DNA from: Streptomyces fulvorobeus
GTDB taxonomy: Bacteria > Actinomycetota > Actinomycetes > Streptomycetales > Streptomycetaceae
Direction of reading: 5' to 3'
DNA: 64,000 nucleotides
Assembly: GCF_013167895.1 (NCBI RefSeq)
Contig: NZ_BLWC01000001.1
Coordinates: 1,612,001-1,676,000, forward strand
Positions 17,796 through 27,687 of this stretch are shown piece after piece (the stretch's first letter is position 1; each line of letters starts with the position of its first letter). The notes under the pieces were generated by a model. That model had not been told where the DNA came from. It searched no databases and saw only the letters and a list, made by a program, of their open reading frames with translations. A program made the position numbers and the translations under genes.

Positions 17796-17840
17796 AAGTG
17801 TCGCAGACGTTTTATGCCCGCAGGTGAACGGACCGTTGCG

Positions 17841-18863
17841 TCAGAGTCCGACGCGGGCGGCGATCGGAAGATGGTCGCTGTCCGTCGCGGGCAGCGTCCA
17901 CGACGACAGGGGTTCGACGCCCTTCACCATGATCTGGTCGATCCGGGCCATCGGGGACGAGGCCGGCCAGCTGAAGCCGAACCCGTCGCCCGCCGCGCCC
18001 TGGGTGGAGCGCATCTGCGAGGTGACCGCGTTCAGTGAGCGGTCGTTCATCGTGCCGTTGAGGTCACCGAGCAGGAAGACGCGGCGCAGCGGTTCGTCCG
18101 CGATCGCCTCGCCGAGGGCGTCGGCGCTGTTGTCCCGCTGGTTGGCCGTGAACCCGGCCTTCACCTTCACCCGAACGGACGGCAGATGGGCCACGTACAC
18201 CGCGATCCTGCCCTCCGGCGCGGCGACCGTGGTGCGCATCGCCCGGGTCCAGCCCATCTTGATGTCCACGGGACGGGTGCCGCTGATCGGGTACTTGCTC
18301 CACAGCCCGACGGTGCCCTGCACCGAGTGGTACGGATAGCGGGCGGCGAGCGACTTCTCGTACGTGGGCACCTGGCCGCTCGGCAGTTCCTGGAGGGCCA
18401 CCACGTCCGCTCCGGAGCCCGCCACCTGCTGCGCGGTGCCCGCGGGGTCCGGGTTGCCCGCGTTGACGTTGTGGGTGGCGACGGTGAGGTCGCCGCCCCC
18501 GCCGGACTTGTCGGTGAGGAGGCCGCCGAAGAGGTTGAGCCAGACCACGACCGGCAGCAGCAGCGCCACCAGCGCGGTCGCGGAGCGCCGTACGAGCCCC
18601 AGGACCAGCAGCAAGGGGACGAAGACCACGAGCCACGGCAGGAACGTCTCGGTGAGGCTGCCCAGGTTGCCGATCCGGTTCGGGATCTGCGCGTGGAAGA
18701 CCATCAGGAGGGTGATGAGGACCGAGCAGGCCGCCAGGACGATTCCGCGCCGCCAGATCCCCCGGTCCGACAGCCATCTGTCGCGCAGGATCTGGAAGCG
18801 GCTCCCGGTCCGGGGCGGCTCCACGCTGCCGTTGCCGGTGTCCGCTTCGTACGCCTGCACCAT
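17841..18863 (-). CDS. Membrane-anchored endonuclease/exonuclease/phosphatase-family protein
   Basis: 340 aa. Three N-terminal membrane helices (about 38-112: RGIVLAACSVLITLLMVF, ETFLPWLVVFVPLLLVLGLV and SATALVALLLPVVVWLNLFGG) precede an EEP catalytic domain. Its motifs are clear: VATHNVNAGNPD, DVVALQELPSG, RVFLLGDLNGTMNDRS and the terminal SDHLPIAARV, supplying the Asn, Glu, Asp/Asn and Asp/His of the metal site. Predicted to hydrolyse a phosphodiester or phosphate ester, probably outside the cell given the topology; substrate not known. ATG chosen at the 5' end of the open frame. Confidence 0.88.
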   Translation of the reverse strand: MVQAYEADTGNGSVEPPRTGSRFQILRDRWLSDRGIWRRGIVLAACSVLITLLMVFHAQIPNRIGNLGSLTETFLPWLVVFVPLLLVLGLVRRSATALVALLLPVVVWLNLFGGLLTDKSGGGGDLTVATHNVNAGNPDPAGTAQQVAGSGADVVALQELPSGQVPTYEKSLAARYPYHSVQGTVGLWSKYPISGTRPVDIKMGWTRAMRTTVAAPEGRIAVYVAHLPSVRVKVKAGFTANQRDNSADALGEAIADEPLRRVFLLGDLNGTMNDRSLNAVTSQMRSTQGAAGDGFGFSWPASSPMARIDQIMVKGVEPLSSWTLPATDSDHLPIAARVGL

Positions 18864-19193
18864 CGCGCTGTCCTCACTGCCTTGCCCTACACATCACCGC
18901 GCCCCACGACCCTAGGCGATGAGCGGCGCTTTCCTGCCGTCGGTGACGGCCCTACCCCCTACAGGACGACCGGGGCGGCGGTGCGGGTTCCGCCCGGGGC
19001 ACGGCCGGGGCCCTTGTGACAGAACGATCACACTCGTCCCTGCCTTCGGCGCGCCGCTGTGACCTGCGGTTACGGAGCGCCCGGGGAAGGCCCGGTGCGG
19101 GGCCACTTCACGGGAAGCGGCGCGGGGTGCCACCATGGAGGAGATCCGGGGACGCCGTCAGGGCGCCTCGAGATGACGAAGGAGCCGTTGGCA
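18864..19193. other. Intergenic region between EEP gene and panB
   Basis: No gene was recognised in these 330 bp between divergent genes. It holds TGTGA/TCACA inverted arms 8 bp apart at 19015-19032, a possible regulator site about 160 bp before panB, and the panB ribosome site. Short open frames here lack coding composition. Confidence 0.4.
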
Positions 19194-20078
19194 ATGTCGC
19201 TTCAGGCTGCGCACGACCAGTCCGCCACTCCCCCCGCGGGACCCTCCGGCAGCAGCAAGGCGCTGTACGGAGGAAAGTCCACGCGCCGCATCACCGTCCA
19301 CGACATCGCCGCCGCGACAGAGCGCGGGGAGAAGTGGCCCATGCTCACCGCCTACGACGCGATGACCGCGTCCGTGTTCGACGAGGCCGGCATCCCGGTG
19401 ATGCTCGTCGGTGACTCCATGGGCAACTGCCACCTCGGCTACGAGACCACCGTGCCCGTCACGATGGACCAGATGGCCATGCTGTCCGCCGCCGTCGTCC
19501 GGGGCACCGAGCGCGCCCTGATCGTCGCCGACCTGCCCTTCGGCTCGTACCAGGAAGGGCCTGTGCAGGCCCTTCGCAACGCCACGCGGCTGGTCAAGGA
19601 AGCGGGTGTCGGCGCGGTCAAGCTGGAGGGCGGCGAGCGGTCCCACGAGCAGATCCGCCTCCTGGTGGAGTCCGGCATCCCCGTCATGGGCCACATCGGC
19701 CTGACCCCGCAGTCCGTCCACGCCATGGGATACCGGGTGCAGGGCCGCAGCGAGGAGTCCGCCCAGCAGTTGCTGCGCGACGCCAAATCGGTGCAGGACG
19801 CCGGGGCGTTCGCCGTCGTCCTGGAGCTCGTACCGGCCGAACTGGCCGCCGAGGTCACCCGCACGCTGCACATCCCGACCATCGGCATCGGCGCCGGGCC
19901 CGCCACCACCGCCCAGGTGCTCGTCTACACCGACATGGTCGGGCTGACCGGCGGTAAGGTGCCGCGCTTCACCAAGCAGTACGCGAACCTGCGCAAGGTG
20001 CTCGGCGACGCCGCGAAGGAGTTCGCGGACGAGGTCGTCGGCGGAACGTTCCCGCAGCCGGAGCACACGTTCCACTGA
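19194..20078 (+). CDS. panB: 3-methyl-2-oxobutanoate hydroxymethyltransferase PanB
   Basis: First committed enzyme of pantothenate synthesis: transfers a hydroxymethyl group from 5,10-methylene-tetrahydrofolate to alpha-ketoisovalerate to form ketopantoate, in the cytoplasm, Mg-dependent. 294 aa. Conserved stretches: RITVHDIAAATERGEKWPMLTAYDAMTASVFDEAGIPVMLVGDSMG, ADLPFGSY, KLEGGE and MGHIGLTPQSVHAMGGY-like MGHIGLTPQSVHAMGYRVQGR. The ATG at 19194 is preferred because GAAGGAG lies 9-10 nt upstream; an in-frame ATG at 19173 would add seven residues. Followed by a strong terminator, so transcribed alone. Confidence 0.95.
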   Translation: MSLQAAHDQSATPPAGPSGSSKALYGGKSTRRITVHDIAAATERGEKWPMLTAYDAMTASVFDEAGIPVMLVGDSMGNCHLGYETTVPVTMDQMAMLSAAVVRGTERALIVADLPFGSYQEGPVQALRNATRLVKEAGVGAVKLEGGERSHEQIRLLVESGIPVMGHIGLTPQSVHAMGYRVQGRSEESAQQLLRDAKSVQDAGAFAVVLELVPAELAAEVTRTLHIPTIGIGAGPATTAQVLVYTDMVGLTGGKVPRFTKQYANLRKVLGDAAKEFADEVVGGTFPQPEHTFH

Positions 20079-20105
20079 TCCGCACGGACCATCTCCCGCA
20101 CCACC

Positions 20106-20140
20106 GACAGCCCGCCGGCTTCCCCCTCCGGCGGGCTGTC
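20106..20140 (+). terminator. Terminator after panB
   Basis: GACAGCCCGCCGG and CCGGCGGGCTGTC form a perfect 13-bp stem around a 9-nt C/T-rich loop, 28 bp past the panB stop. Confidence 0.85.
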
Positions 20141-20208
20141 GCCCGTCGTCGGCCCGCTGTCGGGAAAATATCGGTGCGTTGTCAGTGGCGGATGGTCCTA
20201 TGGGACCC

Positions 20209-21222
20209 ATGACGCGAATCGACAAGAAGTCCAGGCGCGGCGGGACCGCCGTAGAGGTGCGGGGCCTGGTCAAGCACTACGGGGAGACGAAGGCGCTCGA
20301 CGGGGTGGACCTCGACGTGCGCGAGGGCACCGTCCTGGGCGTGCTCGGCCCCAACGGCGCGGGCAAGACCACGCTCGTACGCATCCTCTCCACCCTGGTC
20401 ATACCGGACGCCGGACACGCCGTCGTCGCCGGTTTCGACGTGGTGAGGCAGCCCCGGCAGCTGCGCCGCACCATCGGCCTGACCGGCCAGTACGCCTCGG
20501 TCGACGAGAAGCTCTCCGGCTGGGAGAACCTCTACATGATCGGGCGGCTGCTCGACCTGCCCCGCAAGTCCGCCCGCGCACGCGCCGACGAGCTGCTGGA
20601 GCGGTTCTCGCTCACCGAGGCGGCCAGGCGCCCCGCCATGGACTACTCCGGCGGCATGCGGCGCAGGCTGGACCTGGCCGCCTCCATGATCGGCAGCCCG
20701 TCCGTCCTCTACCTGGACGAGCCGACCACCGGGCTCGACCCCCGTACGCGCAACGAGGTCTGGGACGAGGTGCGGCGCATGGTCGCCGAAGGAGCGACCG
20801 TCCTGCTCACCACCCAGTACATGGAGGAGGCCGAGCAGCTCGCCGACGAGCTCACGGTCATCGACAAGGGAAAGATCATCGCCCGCGGCGGGGTCGACGA
20901 GCTGAAGGCGAAGGTCGGCGGACGGACCCTGCACATCAGGCCGTCCGACCCCGGTCAGCTGGCCGCCATGGCGCAGGCGATCAGGGAGGCGGGCCTCGAC
21001 GGGACCGCGGGCGCGCAGGCCGTCCCGGACGAAGGACTCCTGTACGTGCCGATCCTCAGCGACGAACAGCTGACCGCCGTGATCGGCCTTCTCGGCACCC
21101 GGGGCTTCTCCCTCGCGCACGTCGCGACCGCGCTGCCCAGCCTGGACGAGGTGTTCCTCGCCATCACCGGTGAGAAGAGCTCGCACACGACCGACACGAC
21201 ACCCGAGGAGGTCGCGGCATGA
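20209..21222 (+). CDS. DrrA-type ABC exporter ATP-binding protein
   Basis: 337 aa ATPase of the daunorubicin-resistance (DrrA) ABC-2 export family. Walker A GPNGAGKTT at about 51-59, Q-loop TGQYASVDEKLSGWENL, ABC signature MDYSGGMRRRLDLA, Walker B PSVLYLDEPTTGLDPRTR and switch TQYMEEAEQLADELTVIDKGKIIA are intact; the C-terminal DUF4162-like part (LHIRPSDPGQLAAMAQAIREAG...LDEVFLAITGE) is typical of the family. Start choice among ATGs at 20179, 20200 and 20209 is uncertain. Overlaps its permease partner by 4 nt. Probably exports a hydrophobic natural product or drug. Confidence 0.92.
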   Translation: MTRIDKKSRRGGTAVEVRGLVKHYGETKALDGVDLDVREGTVLGVLGPNGAGKTTLVRILSTLVIPDAGHAVVAGFDVVRQPRQLRRTIGLTGQYASVDEKLSGWENLYMIGRLLDLPRKSARARADELLERFSLTEAARRPAMDYSGGMRRRLDLAASMIGSPSVLYLDEPTTGLDPRTRNEVWDEVRRMVAEGATVLLTTQYMEEAEQLADELTVIDKGKIIARGGVDELKAKVGGRTLHIRPSDPGQLAAMAQAIREAGLDGTAGAQAVPDEGLLYVPILSDEQLTAVIGLLGTRGFSLAHVATALPSLDEVFLAITGEKSSHTTDTTPEEVAA

Positions 21223-22067
21223 GCACGGCGACTCTGACACCCACCCCCACCGGCTCCGCCCCGGCGAAGGCCCCGGCCGACGAGGGGCGGATCGGGCTGC
21301 GCGGCAATCTGCGGCACATCAGCGCCCTGGCGCGGCGCAATCTGCTCCAGATCAAGAAGGATCCGGAGTCGATGTTCGACGTGCTCCTGATGCCGATCGT
21401 CTTCACGCTGCTCTTCGTGTACGTCTTCGGCGGGTCCGTCGGCGGCAGCATGGGCGGCGGCCGGCAGGAGTACCTCAACTACCTGGTCCCCGGCCTGATG
21501 GCCATGATGGGGATGAACATCGCGTCGGCGGTCGGCACGGGGGTCAACGACGACTTCCGCAAGGGCGTCATGGACCGGTTCCGTACGATGCCGATCGCCC
21601 GATCCTCCGTTCTCATCGCGAAGATCGTGGTCGAGCTGGGCCGGATGCTGGTCGCCACCTTCATCCTGCTCTGCATGGGTTTCGCGCTCGGCATGGAGCT
21701 GGGGACCTCGGTGCTCGGGCTCCTCGCGGCGATAGCACTGTCGGCGACCTTCTCCGCCGCCATCATGTGGATCTTCATCCTGCTCGGGCTGACCATGAAG
21801 ACGGCCCAGGCGGTTCAGGGGACCGGGTTCCTGGTGCTGATGCCGCTTCAGTTCGGCTCATCCATCTTCGCCCCGCCGCAGACGATGCCCGGCTGGCTCC
21901 AGACGTTCACCGACTACAACCCGCTGTCCAATCTGGCGGATGCCGTGCGCGGGCTGATGATGGGCGGGCCCGTCGCCGACTCGGTGTGGATGACGCTCGG
22001 CTGGGTCGTCGTCATCACCGCCGTGACGGCGCCGCTCGCGGTCGCCAAGTTCCGCAGGAAGACCTGA
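21219..22067 (+). CDS. DrrB-type ABC-2 exporter permease
   Basis: 282 aa membrane partner of the upstream ATPase, joined by an ATGA overlap. After a Pro/Ala-rich N-terminus it has the ABC-2 core: ALARRNLLQIKKDPESMFDVLLMPIVFTLLFVYVFGG, then YLVPGLMAMMGMNIASAVGTGVNDDFRKGVMDRFRTMPIARS, the signature segment of DrrB-like proteins, and four further helices. The final part, NPLSNLADAVRGLMMGGPVADSV, is also typical. Transports the same unknown compound as the ATPase. Convergent with the large AfsR-type regulator, which may or may not control it. Confidence 0.92.
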   Translation: MSTATLTPTPTGSAPAKAPADEGRIGLRGNLRHISALARRNLLQIKKDPESMFDVLLMPIVFTLLFVYVFGGSVGGSMGGGRQEYLNYLVPGLMAMMGMNIASAVGTGVNDDFRKGVMDRFRTMPIARSSVLIAKIVVELGRMLVATFILLCMGFALGMELGTSVLGLLAAIALSATFSAAIMWIFILLGLTMKTAQAVQGTGFLVLMPLQFGSSIFAPPQTMPGWLQTFTDYNPLSNLADAVRGLMMGGPVADSVWMTLGWVVVITAVTAPLAVAKFRRKT

Positions 22068-22160
22068 TGCCGCGTACCGGGACCTGACGTTCCGCACGCG
22101 GGCGGAACGCGCGGGCCGGACGCGCGGGCGGGCGTGGTCCCGGCGTCTGTCGATGGGCGT

Positions 22161-25100
22161 CTACCGATGCGCGTCGGCCAGGGCGGTGACCTCCTCCAGG
22201 GTAAGGTCACCGCCCTCGGCGTACGCCGCCGTGAAGGCCGCCTCGCCGATCGCACTCCGGACGATCTCCGCCGCCCGGGCCAGGCTCTCCCGCTCCAACG
22301 ACGTCAGCACGTGCCCCTTGGGGGACAGTGCCTCCCGCACACCCAGCACCCGCGCCGCGTCCGCGCCGGCCACCGGGCCGCCGAGGCCGCCCAGCGCCCA
22401 GGCGACCTCGATCAGGTGCGTGGAGGTCATGTGCGGGGCCACCATCATCGACAGCCGCTCCCTGGACCGCTCCACCGCGCGCAGCGACCGGTCCAGAGCC
22501 GTCACGTGGTCGCCTTCGATGTTGTCCAGCCAGGCGAGCCTCCCGAGCACGAAGCCGTCGAATATCGCGACCGTCTCCGAGCGGAACTCGTCGCGCAGCA
22601 GGTCGAGCTGTTCGCGGGCCTCGGCGAGCCGGCCGGTCCGCCCGAGCCTGACGCCGAGCTGCATGCGCGCCACGGGCATCGCGTCGTACCCCGGCTGCGG
22701 TCCGGCCGCGATGATCTCCCACAGGATGCGCTCGGCCTCCTCGCCGCGGCCGGTCTCGGTGATGGCGCCCGCGTACCGCGCGCGCAACACCGTCACCTGG
22801 GCGCGGGCGCCGAGCTGTTCGGCGTGGCCGATGGCGGCCCGGTAGTCCTCGGCGGCACGGGTGAAGTCGCCGCCGCGCTCATGGGCCTCGCCCCGGGAGG
22901 AGAGCGATTCCGCGGCGCCCCAGGTGTCGCCGAGCCGGAGGAAGATCTCCAGGCTCTCGTCGGCGTCCACCCGGGCCTCGCCCGCCCACTCGGGGTGGTT
23001 GGCCAGCACGTTGGCCCGCATCTGGAGCGCGGACGCCAGCTCCCACTCGTAACCGAACTCCCGGCAGGCCCGCACCGTCTCGTCGACCAGCTCGCGCAGC
23101 TGGCCGGTCTCGCCGGTGAGCAGGATCGCGTACAGCCACAGGGAGCCGGGGGTCCGGCAGGTCTGCGGCTGGCCCACCCGGTACGTGCCGACGATCACCC
23201 GCAGGCGTGCCTGGCTCTCCTCGCTCATCCACACGTCCAGGTGGTGGTCCATGTTGACCAGCTGGATCAGCCGCGCCCCCCGCCGCGCTTCCTGGAGCTG
23301 CTCCGGGTCCCAGGGGGCGGCCGGTCGGTGCACCGCTCCATGAGCGAGGGCGCCGGGCTGCCCGGCGGGGCGAACGGGTCCGGGCCGAGGGCGGCGGCGG
23401 CGTCCGCCCAGTGCCGGGCGTCGAGACGCAGATCGCGCATCATCCAGTACCAGGACAGGGAGAGGACGAAGCAGAGGACCTCCTGCTCGTCCCCGGCTGC
23501 GACGGCGTGCCGCAGCGCGGTGCGCAGGTTCTCGTACTCGCGCCGGAACCGGTCGATCGCCTCCCGCTGGGCCCCGCCGCGCAGTCCCGGTTCGGTGGTA
23601 CGGGCCAGCTCCCGGAAGTACACGAGGTGCCGCCGCTCGACGGCCGCCCGCTCCCCCGCCTCGTCCAGCCGCTCCCCGGCGTACTCACCGACGGTCTCCA
23701 GGAGCCGGTAGCGCATCTCGCCGTCGTCGCCGGGGGCCGCGACCACCAGGGACTTGTCGACAAGGAGACCCAGCAGGGCGGCGACGTCGCGGGCGTCGAC
23801 TGCGCCGCCCGAGCCGGCCCCGGCCGGCAGGTCCGCGGCGGCGACGGAGCAGACGTCCTCGGCGGCGTCGAGCGCGCAGCCGCCCGCGAAGACGGACAGC
23901 CGGCGCAGCACCGCGCGCTCGGGCGCGTCCAGCAGGTCCCAGGACCAGTCGACCACGGCCCGCAAGGTCTGCTGGCGCGGCAGCACGGTACGGCTGCCGT
24001 TGGTGAGCAGCCGGAAGCGGTCGTCGAGCCGGTCGGCGATCTGGCGGGGGCCGAGCATCCGCAGCCGGGCGGCGGCGAGTTCGATGGCGAGCGGCAGTCC
24101 GTCGAGCCGTTGGCAGATCTCCGCGACGGCCGCCGCCGTCGCCGCGTCGGCGTCGATCCGGAACCCGGGGCTCGCGGCGGCGCCCCGTTCGGCGAGCAGC
24201 CGCAGCGCCATCGGGTCGGGCAGCGGTCCGACGGGACGTACGAACTCCCCCGGAACGCCGAGGGGTTCACGGCTCGTCGCCAGGACCGTGAGGGCCGGGC
24301 AGTGGGCGAGGAGGTGGTCGGCGAGCGCGGCAGCCGCGTCGATCACATGCTCGCAGTTGTCCAGGAGCAGCAGCATCCTGCGCCGGGAGCAGTGCTCGGT
24401 GAGCCGTACGAGCGGATCGCCCGCGTGCCGTTCGGCGGCCCGCAACTCCTCCGCGCCCGCGCCCCTGAGCACGGTCTCCCGGGCTCCGAGCGCGCCGAGC
24501 ACGGCTTCGGCCACGCTGTCGGGGTCGTCGACGGGGGCCAGCTCCGCCAGCCACACACCGTCAGGCCAGGTACCGGCGAGCGTCTCGGCGACCTCCTGGG
24601 ACAGCCGCGTCTTGCCGGCCCCGCCGGGGCCGAGGAGGGTGACCAGGCGGGCCCGTGCCAGGTCCTCGCGCAGGGCTGCGATGTCGCTCTCCCGTCCGAC
24701 GAAGCTGGTGAGCCGGGCCCGCAGGTTCCCGCGGGGCGGCGCGGCGGGGGCGCGGAGCGCGTCGGCGGGCGGGGGCGGTGCGGGCGCGGGCCGGTCCAGC
24801 CGGAGCAGTCCCGTGTGCAGGTCGCGGAGTCCGGGGCCGGGTACGGCCCCCAGCCGGTCCGCGAGTACGAGGCGGACCTCCTCGTATGCCGCGAGTGCCT
24901 GCGCCGTACGGCCCGCGTCGCGCAGCGCCTGGATGCGCAACGCCTGGAGGGGTTCGTCGATCGGGTGGGCGGCCGCGAGAGCGGTGAGCTCGGGCAGTGC
25001 CTCTTCCGGCCGGCCGAGGGCCAGGACGGCGGCGAGCCGGGTACGGCGGGCCTCCAGCCGCCGCGCCTCCAGCCCGGCCACGGGGCCGGCGCGGTCGGGC

Positions 25101-25512
25101 AGATCGGCGAGCACGGGTTCGCGCCACAGGGCGAGGGCGTCGTCGAGGGCGGCCACGGCCCGCTCGGCGTCCCCCTCGGCGAACGCCCGCGTCCCCTCCC
25201 CGCCAGCCGCTCGAATCGGTGCAGGTCCACGTCGTCCGCGTGGGCGGCGAGCCGGTAGCCGCCCTCGGCGGACTCCACCGCCGCCCGGCCGAGCACCCGT
25301 CTGAGCCGCGCCACGAGAGCCTGGAGGGCGCCCACCGCGTCCGCCGGCGGATCGCCGTCCCACACCTCGTCGACGAGCGCGGCGGCCCCCACGGTGCGGC
25401 CCGGGCGCAGGGCCAGGACGGTCAGCAGGGCACGCAACCGCGCCCCGCCGAGGGCGACGGCCGTACCGTCGGGGCGAAGGGCCCTGGTGGTTCCGAGGAT
25501 GCTGTAGCGCAC
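22161..25512 (-). CDS. AfsR/SARP-type regulator with NB-ARC ATPase and TPR-like C-terminus, two frameshifts
   Basis: Large signal-integrating transcriptional activator of about 1117 residues once two frame breaks are repaired. Order: SARP-like winged helix at the N-terminus (VRYSILGTTRALRPDGTAVALGG...ALLTVLALRPGRTVGAAALVDEVW), bacterial transcriptional-activation domain (AVAALDDALALWREPVLADLPD...EPLQALRIQALRDAGRTAQALAAYEEVR), NB-ARC ATPase (Walker A GPGGAGKTRL, RRMLLLLDNCEHVID, TSREPLGVPGE), and a helical repeat C-terminus. Breaks: CCCC at 25198-25201 (one C short) and GGGGG at 23313-23317 (one G short); adding one base at each joins all three frames without loss. GTG at 25512 is chosen because it starts directly at the winged-helix domain. 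Confidence 0.85.
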
Positions 25513-25694
25513 CCGCCCATTGTCCGTGAACACCGCCGGCCGCCGCACCGCGCCCGTGCCGTCCCGCGTCCGCGCGGCGCGCGACCCGACGCCCTGGTGC
25601 GCGGAACCGGCGCCCCCGCGCCGCTCGTTGCGGACGTGTCGCGCCGTACTGTCGGGGCTCGCCGCATTCCGTCAAGCCACCAGGAGTCCCACCG

Positions 25695-26516
25695 ATGACC
25701 ACCGCAGCCACCCGCAGCGACCGGAGGATCAGCCCGGTCTTCCTGGCGATCGTCGCCGTCATGGCCGTCTCGGGCTGGGCGGTGTGGACGGACTTCGCCG
25801 CGCAGGCGGGCTTCGCGGTCTTCCTGTTCGTCACGGCGGCCTGGATCGTCTCCCTCTGCCTGCACGAGTACGCCCACGCCCGCACCGCGCTGCACAGCGG
25901 TGACGTCTCGATCGGGGCGAAGGGCTACCTCACGCTCAACCCGCTGAAGTACACGCACGCCCTGCTGAGCATCGTGCTGCCGGTGCTCTTCGTGATCATG
26001 GGCGGGATCGGGCTGCCGGGCGGCGCGGTCTACATCGAGCGGGGCCGGATCACGGGCCGCTGGCGGCACAGCCTGATCTCCGCGGCCGGGCCGCTGACCA
26101 ACGTGATGTTCGCGGTCGTCTGCACGGCGCCGTTCTGGCTGGACGCCCTGGACGGGGTGCCGACCGCCTTCCGGGACGCGCTGGCGTTCCTGGCGCTGCT
26201 CCAGATCACGGCGGCGATCCTGAACTTCGCGCCGGTGCCCGGGCTCGACGGTTACGGGGTGATCGAGCCCTGGCTCCCGTACCGCATCCGCCGCCAGGTC
26301 GAGCCGTTCGCTCCGTTCGGGCTGATCGCGGTCTTCGGCGTCCTGTGGATCCCCGAGGTCAACATCGCCTTCTTCGACGCCGTCGACGCGCTGCTGCGCG
26401 GGCTCGGTGTCAGCGAGATCGAGTCGTACTGCGGGCAGGACTCCTACCGTTTCTGGCAGGAGTGGTGGGGCGAGCAGAACCCGGTCTGTTCGCTGGGCCG
26501 CCAGGACACCCCCTAG
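25695..26516 (+). CDS. Site-2 protease-like M50 membrane metallopeptidase
   Basis: 273 aa integral membrane protein. Zinc-binding HEYAH at 57-61 inside a helix (AAWIVSLCLHEYAHARTALHSGD) and the third ligand motif NFAPVPGLDG at 177-186 mark an M50-family intramembrane protease. GLPGGAVYIERGRITGRWRHSLISAAGPLTN is the typical loop between them. Such proteins cleave membrane-bound substrates such as anti-sigma factors; the substrate here is unknown. ATG is preceded by AGGAG at 8-9 nt. Its end overlaps the convergent small membrane protein by 4 nt. Confidence 0.9.
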   Translation: MTTAATRSDRRISPVFLAIVAVMAVSGWAVWTDFAAQAGFAVFLFVTAAWIVSLCLHEYAHARTALHSGDVSIGAKGYLTLNPLKYTHALLSIVLPVLFVIMGGIGLPGGAVYIERGRITGRWRHSLISAAGPLTNVMFAVVCTAPFWLDALDGVPTAFRDALAFLALLQITAAILNFAPVPGLDGYGVIEPWLPYRIRRQVEPFAPFGLIAVFGVLWIPEVNIAFFDAVDALLRGLGVSEIESYCGQDSYRFWQEWWGEQNPVCSLGRQDTP

Positions 26517-26695
26517 GGAGTGTCGCGGGCCGCCGCAGCGCGGGACTGGCGCAGGTGGAACCACGCCAGGTTGGAGGAGAGCCCGGCCAGCAGCACCCAG
26601 ACGATCCCGAGCCAGCTGCCCTGGACGAAGGAGACCACGGCTGCGGCGACGGCGAGTGCGCAGACGACGAGGGCGTAGAGGGCGAGGCGGGGCAT
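26513..26695 (-). CDS. Small two-helix membrane protein
   Basis: 60 aa: MPRLALYALVVCALAVAAAV and GSWLGIVWVLLAGLSSNLAW are two membrane helices linked by a short turn, ending in a polar RQSRAAAARDTP tail. The ATG has an AGGAG ribosome site 8 nt upstream. Composition and third-position bias look genuinely coding. No family recognised; tail-to-tail with the M50 protease gene, whose stop it overlaps. Confidence 0.7.
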   Translation of the reverse strand: MPRLALYALVVCALAVAAAVVSFVQGSWLGIVWVLLAGLSSNLAWFHLRQSRAAAARDTP

Positions 26696-26835
26696 GGGGG
26701 CTCCTGTCCGGGGCTTGTGCGCGATCCCGTCCAGTGTCCCTCATGCCCGATTCCGTCCGCCGCCCGGTCCGGGACCGGCCCGGCGCAAAGTCCCCGCGGT
26801 CCGGGGCCGCCCGCGGGGGCCGGCCCGGAACCCCG

Positions 26836-27546
26836 TCAGACGTCGGTGGTACGCAGGCCCGCGTGCGCCTTGTAGCGGCGGTTGACCGAGATCAGGTTGG
26901 CGACCAGCGACTCGACCTGGTGCGCGTTGCGCAGCCGGCCCGCGAAGATCCCGCGCATGCCGGGGACCCGGCCCGCCAGCGCCTGCACGATGTCGGTGTC
27001 GGCGCGGGCCTCGCCCAGGACCATCACATCGGTGTCGATCTCCTCGATCGCCGTGTCCTGGAGCAGCACCGCCGAGAGGTGGTGGAAGGCCGCCGTGACC
27101 CGGGAGTCAGGCAGCAGGGCGGCGGCCTGCTCGGCGGCGCTGCCCTCCTCGGGCTTGAGGGCGTAGGCGCCCTTCTTGTCGAAGCCGAGCGGGTTGACGC
27201 AGTCGATGACGAGCTTGCCGGCCAGCTCCTCGCGCAGGGACTCCAGAGTCTTGGCGTGGCCGTCCCACGGCACGGCGACGATCACGATGTCGCTGCGCCG
27301 CGCGCAGTCGGCGTTGTCGGCGCCCTCGACGCCGAGTCCGAGCTCGGCGGCGGCCGTCCCGGCCCGTCCGGCGTCCCGCGAGCCGATGATCACCTTCTGG
27401 CCGGCGCGGGCCAGGCGGTAGGCGAGGCCGCGGCCTTGCGGGCCGGTCCCGCCGAGCACACCTACGGTCAGGCCGGAGACGTCGGGGAGGTCCCAGGGGT
27501 CCTTGGCGGGGGGCTTGGGCGCGTTGCCGCTGTCATGGGTAGTCAT
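26836..27546 (-). CDS. npdG: F420H2:NADP oxidoreductase
   Basis: 236 aa, cytoplasmic. Exchanges hydride between NADPH and the deazaflavin cofactor F420. The N-terminal Rossmann motif LTVGVLGGTGPQGRGLAYRLARAGQKVIIGSRDAGRA (about 21-58) and the F420-site region (FDKKGAYALKPEEGSAAEQAAALLP, VTAAFHHLSAVLLQD) match the NADP-dependent F420 reductase (Fno/NpdG) family. ATG at 27546 (MTTHDSGNAPKPP) chosen over an upstream in-frame start because of the family length. It supplies reduced F420 for F420-dependent enzymes, common in Streptomyces; no F420 biosynthesis gene lies nearby. Confidence 0.9.
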   Translation of the reverse strand: MTTHDSGNAPKPPAKDPWDLPDVSGLTVGVLGGTGPQGRGLAYRLARAGQKVIIGSRDAGRAGTAAAELGLGVEGADNADCARRSDIVIVAVPWDGHAKTLESLREELAGKLVIDCVNPLGFDKKGAYALKPEEGSAAEQAAALLPDSRVTAAFHHLSAVLLQDTAIEEIDTDVMVLGEARADTDIVQALAGRVPGMRGIFAGRLRNAHQVESLVANLISVNRRYKAHAGLRTTDV

Positions 27547-27687
27547 GGCCCCGACACTACTGCCAGGCAGGGCGTGGCCCCCTGTGTTCCGCCCCGGTCC
27601 CCGGGGTGTCCGGACGCCGTTCACCTTCGGGTGGGTTCGTGGTCAACACCGGGCGCGGCGACGGGCCTTGGGGCATCATGCCGGACC

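Noticed and set aside
20179..20208. Longer start for the DrrA-type ATPase
   Set aside because: ATGs at 20179 and 20200 are in frame but add non-conserved residues; none has a clearly better ribosome site, so the shortest was kept with the ambiguity stated.
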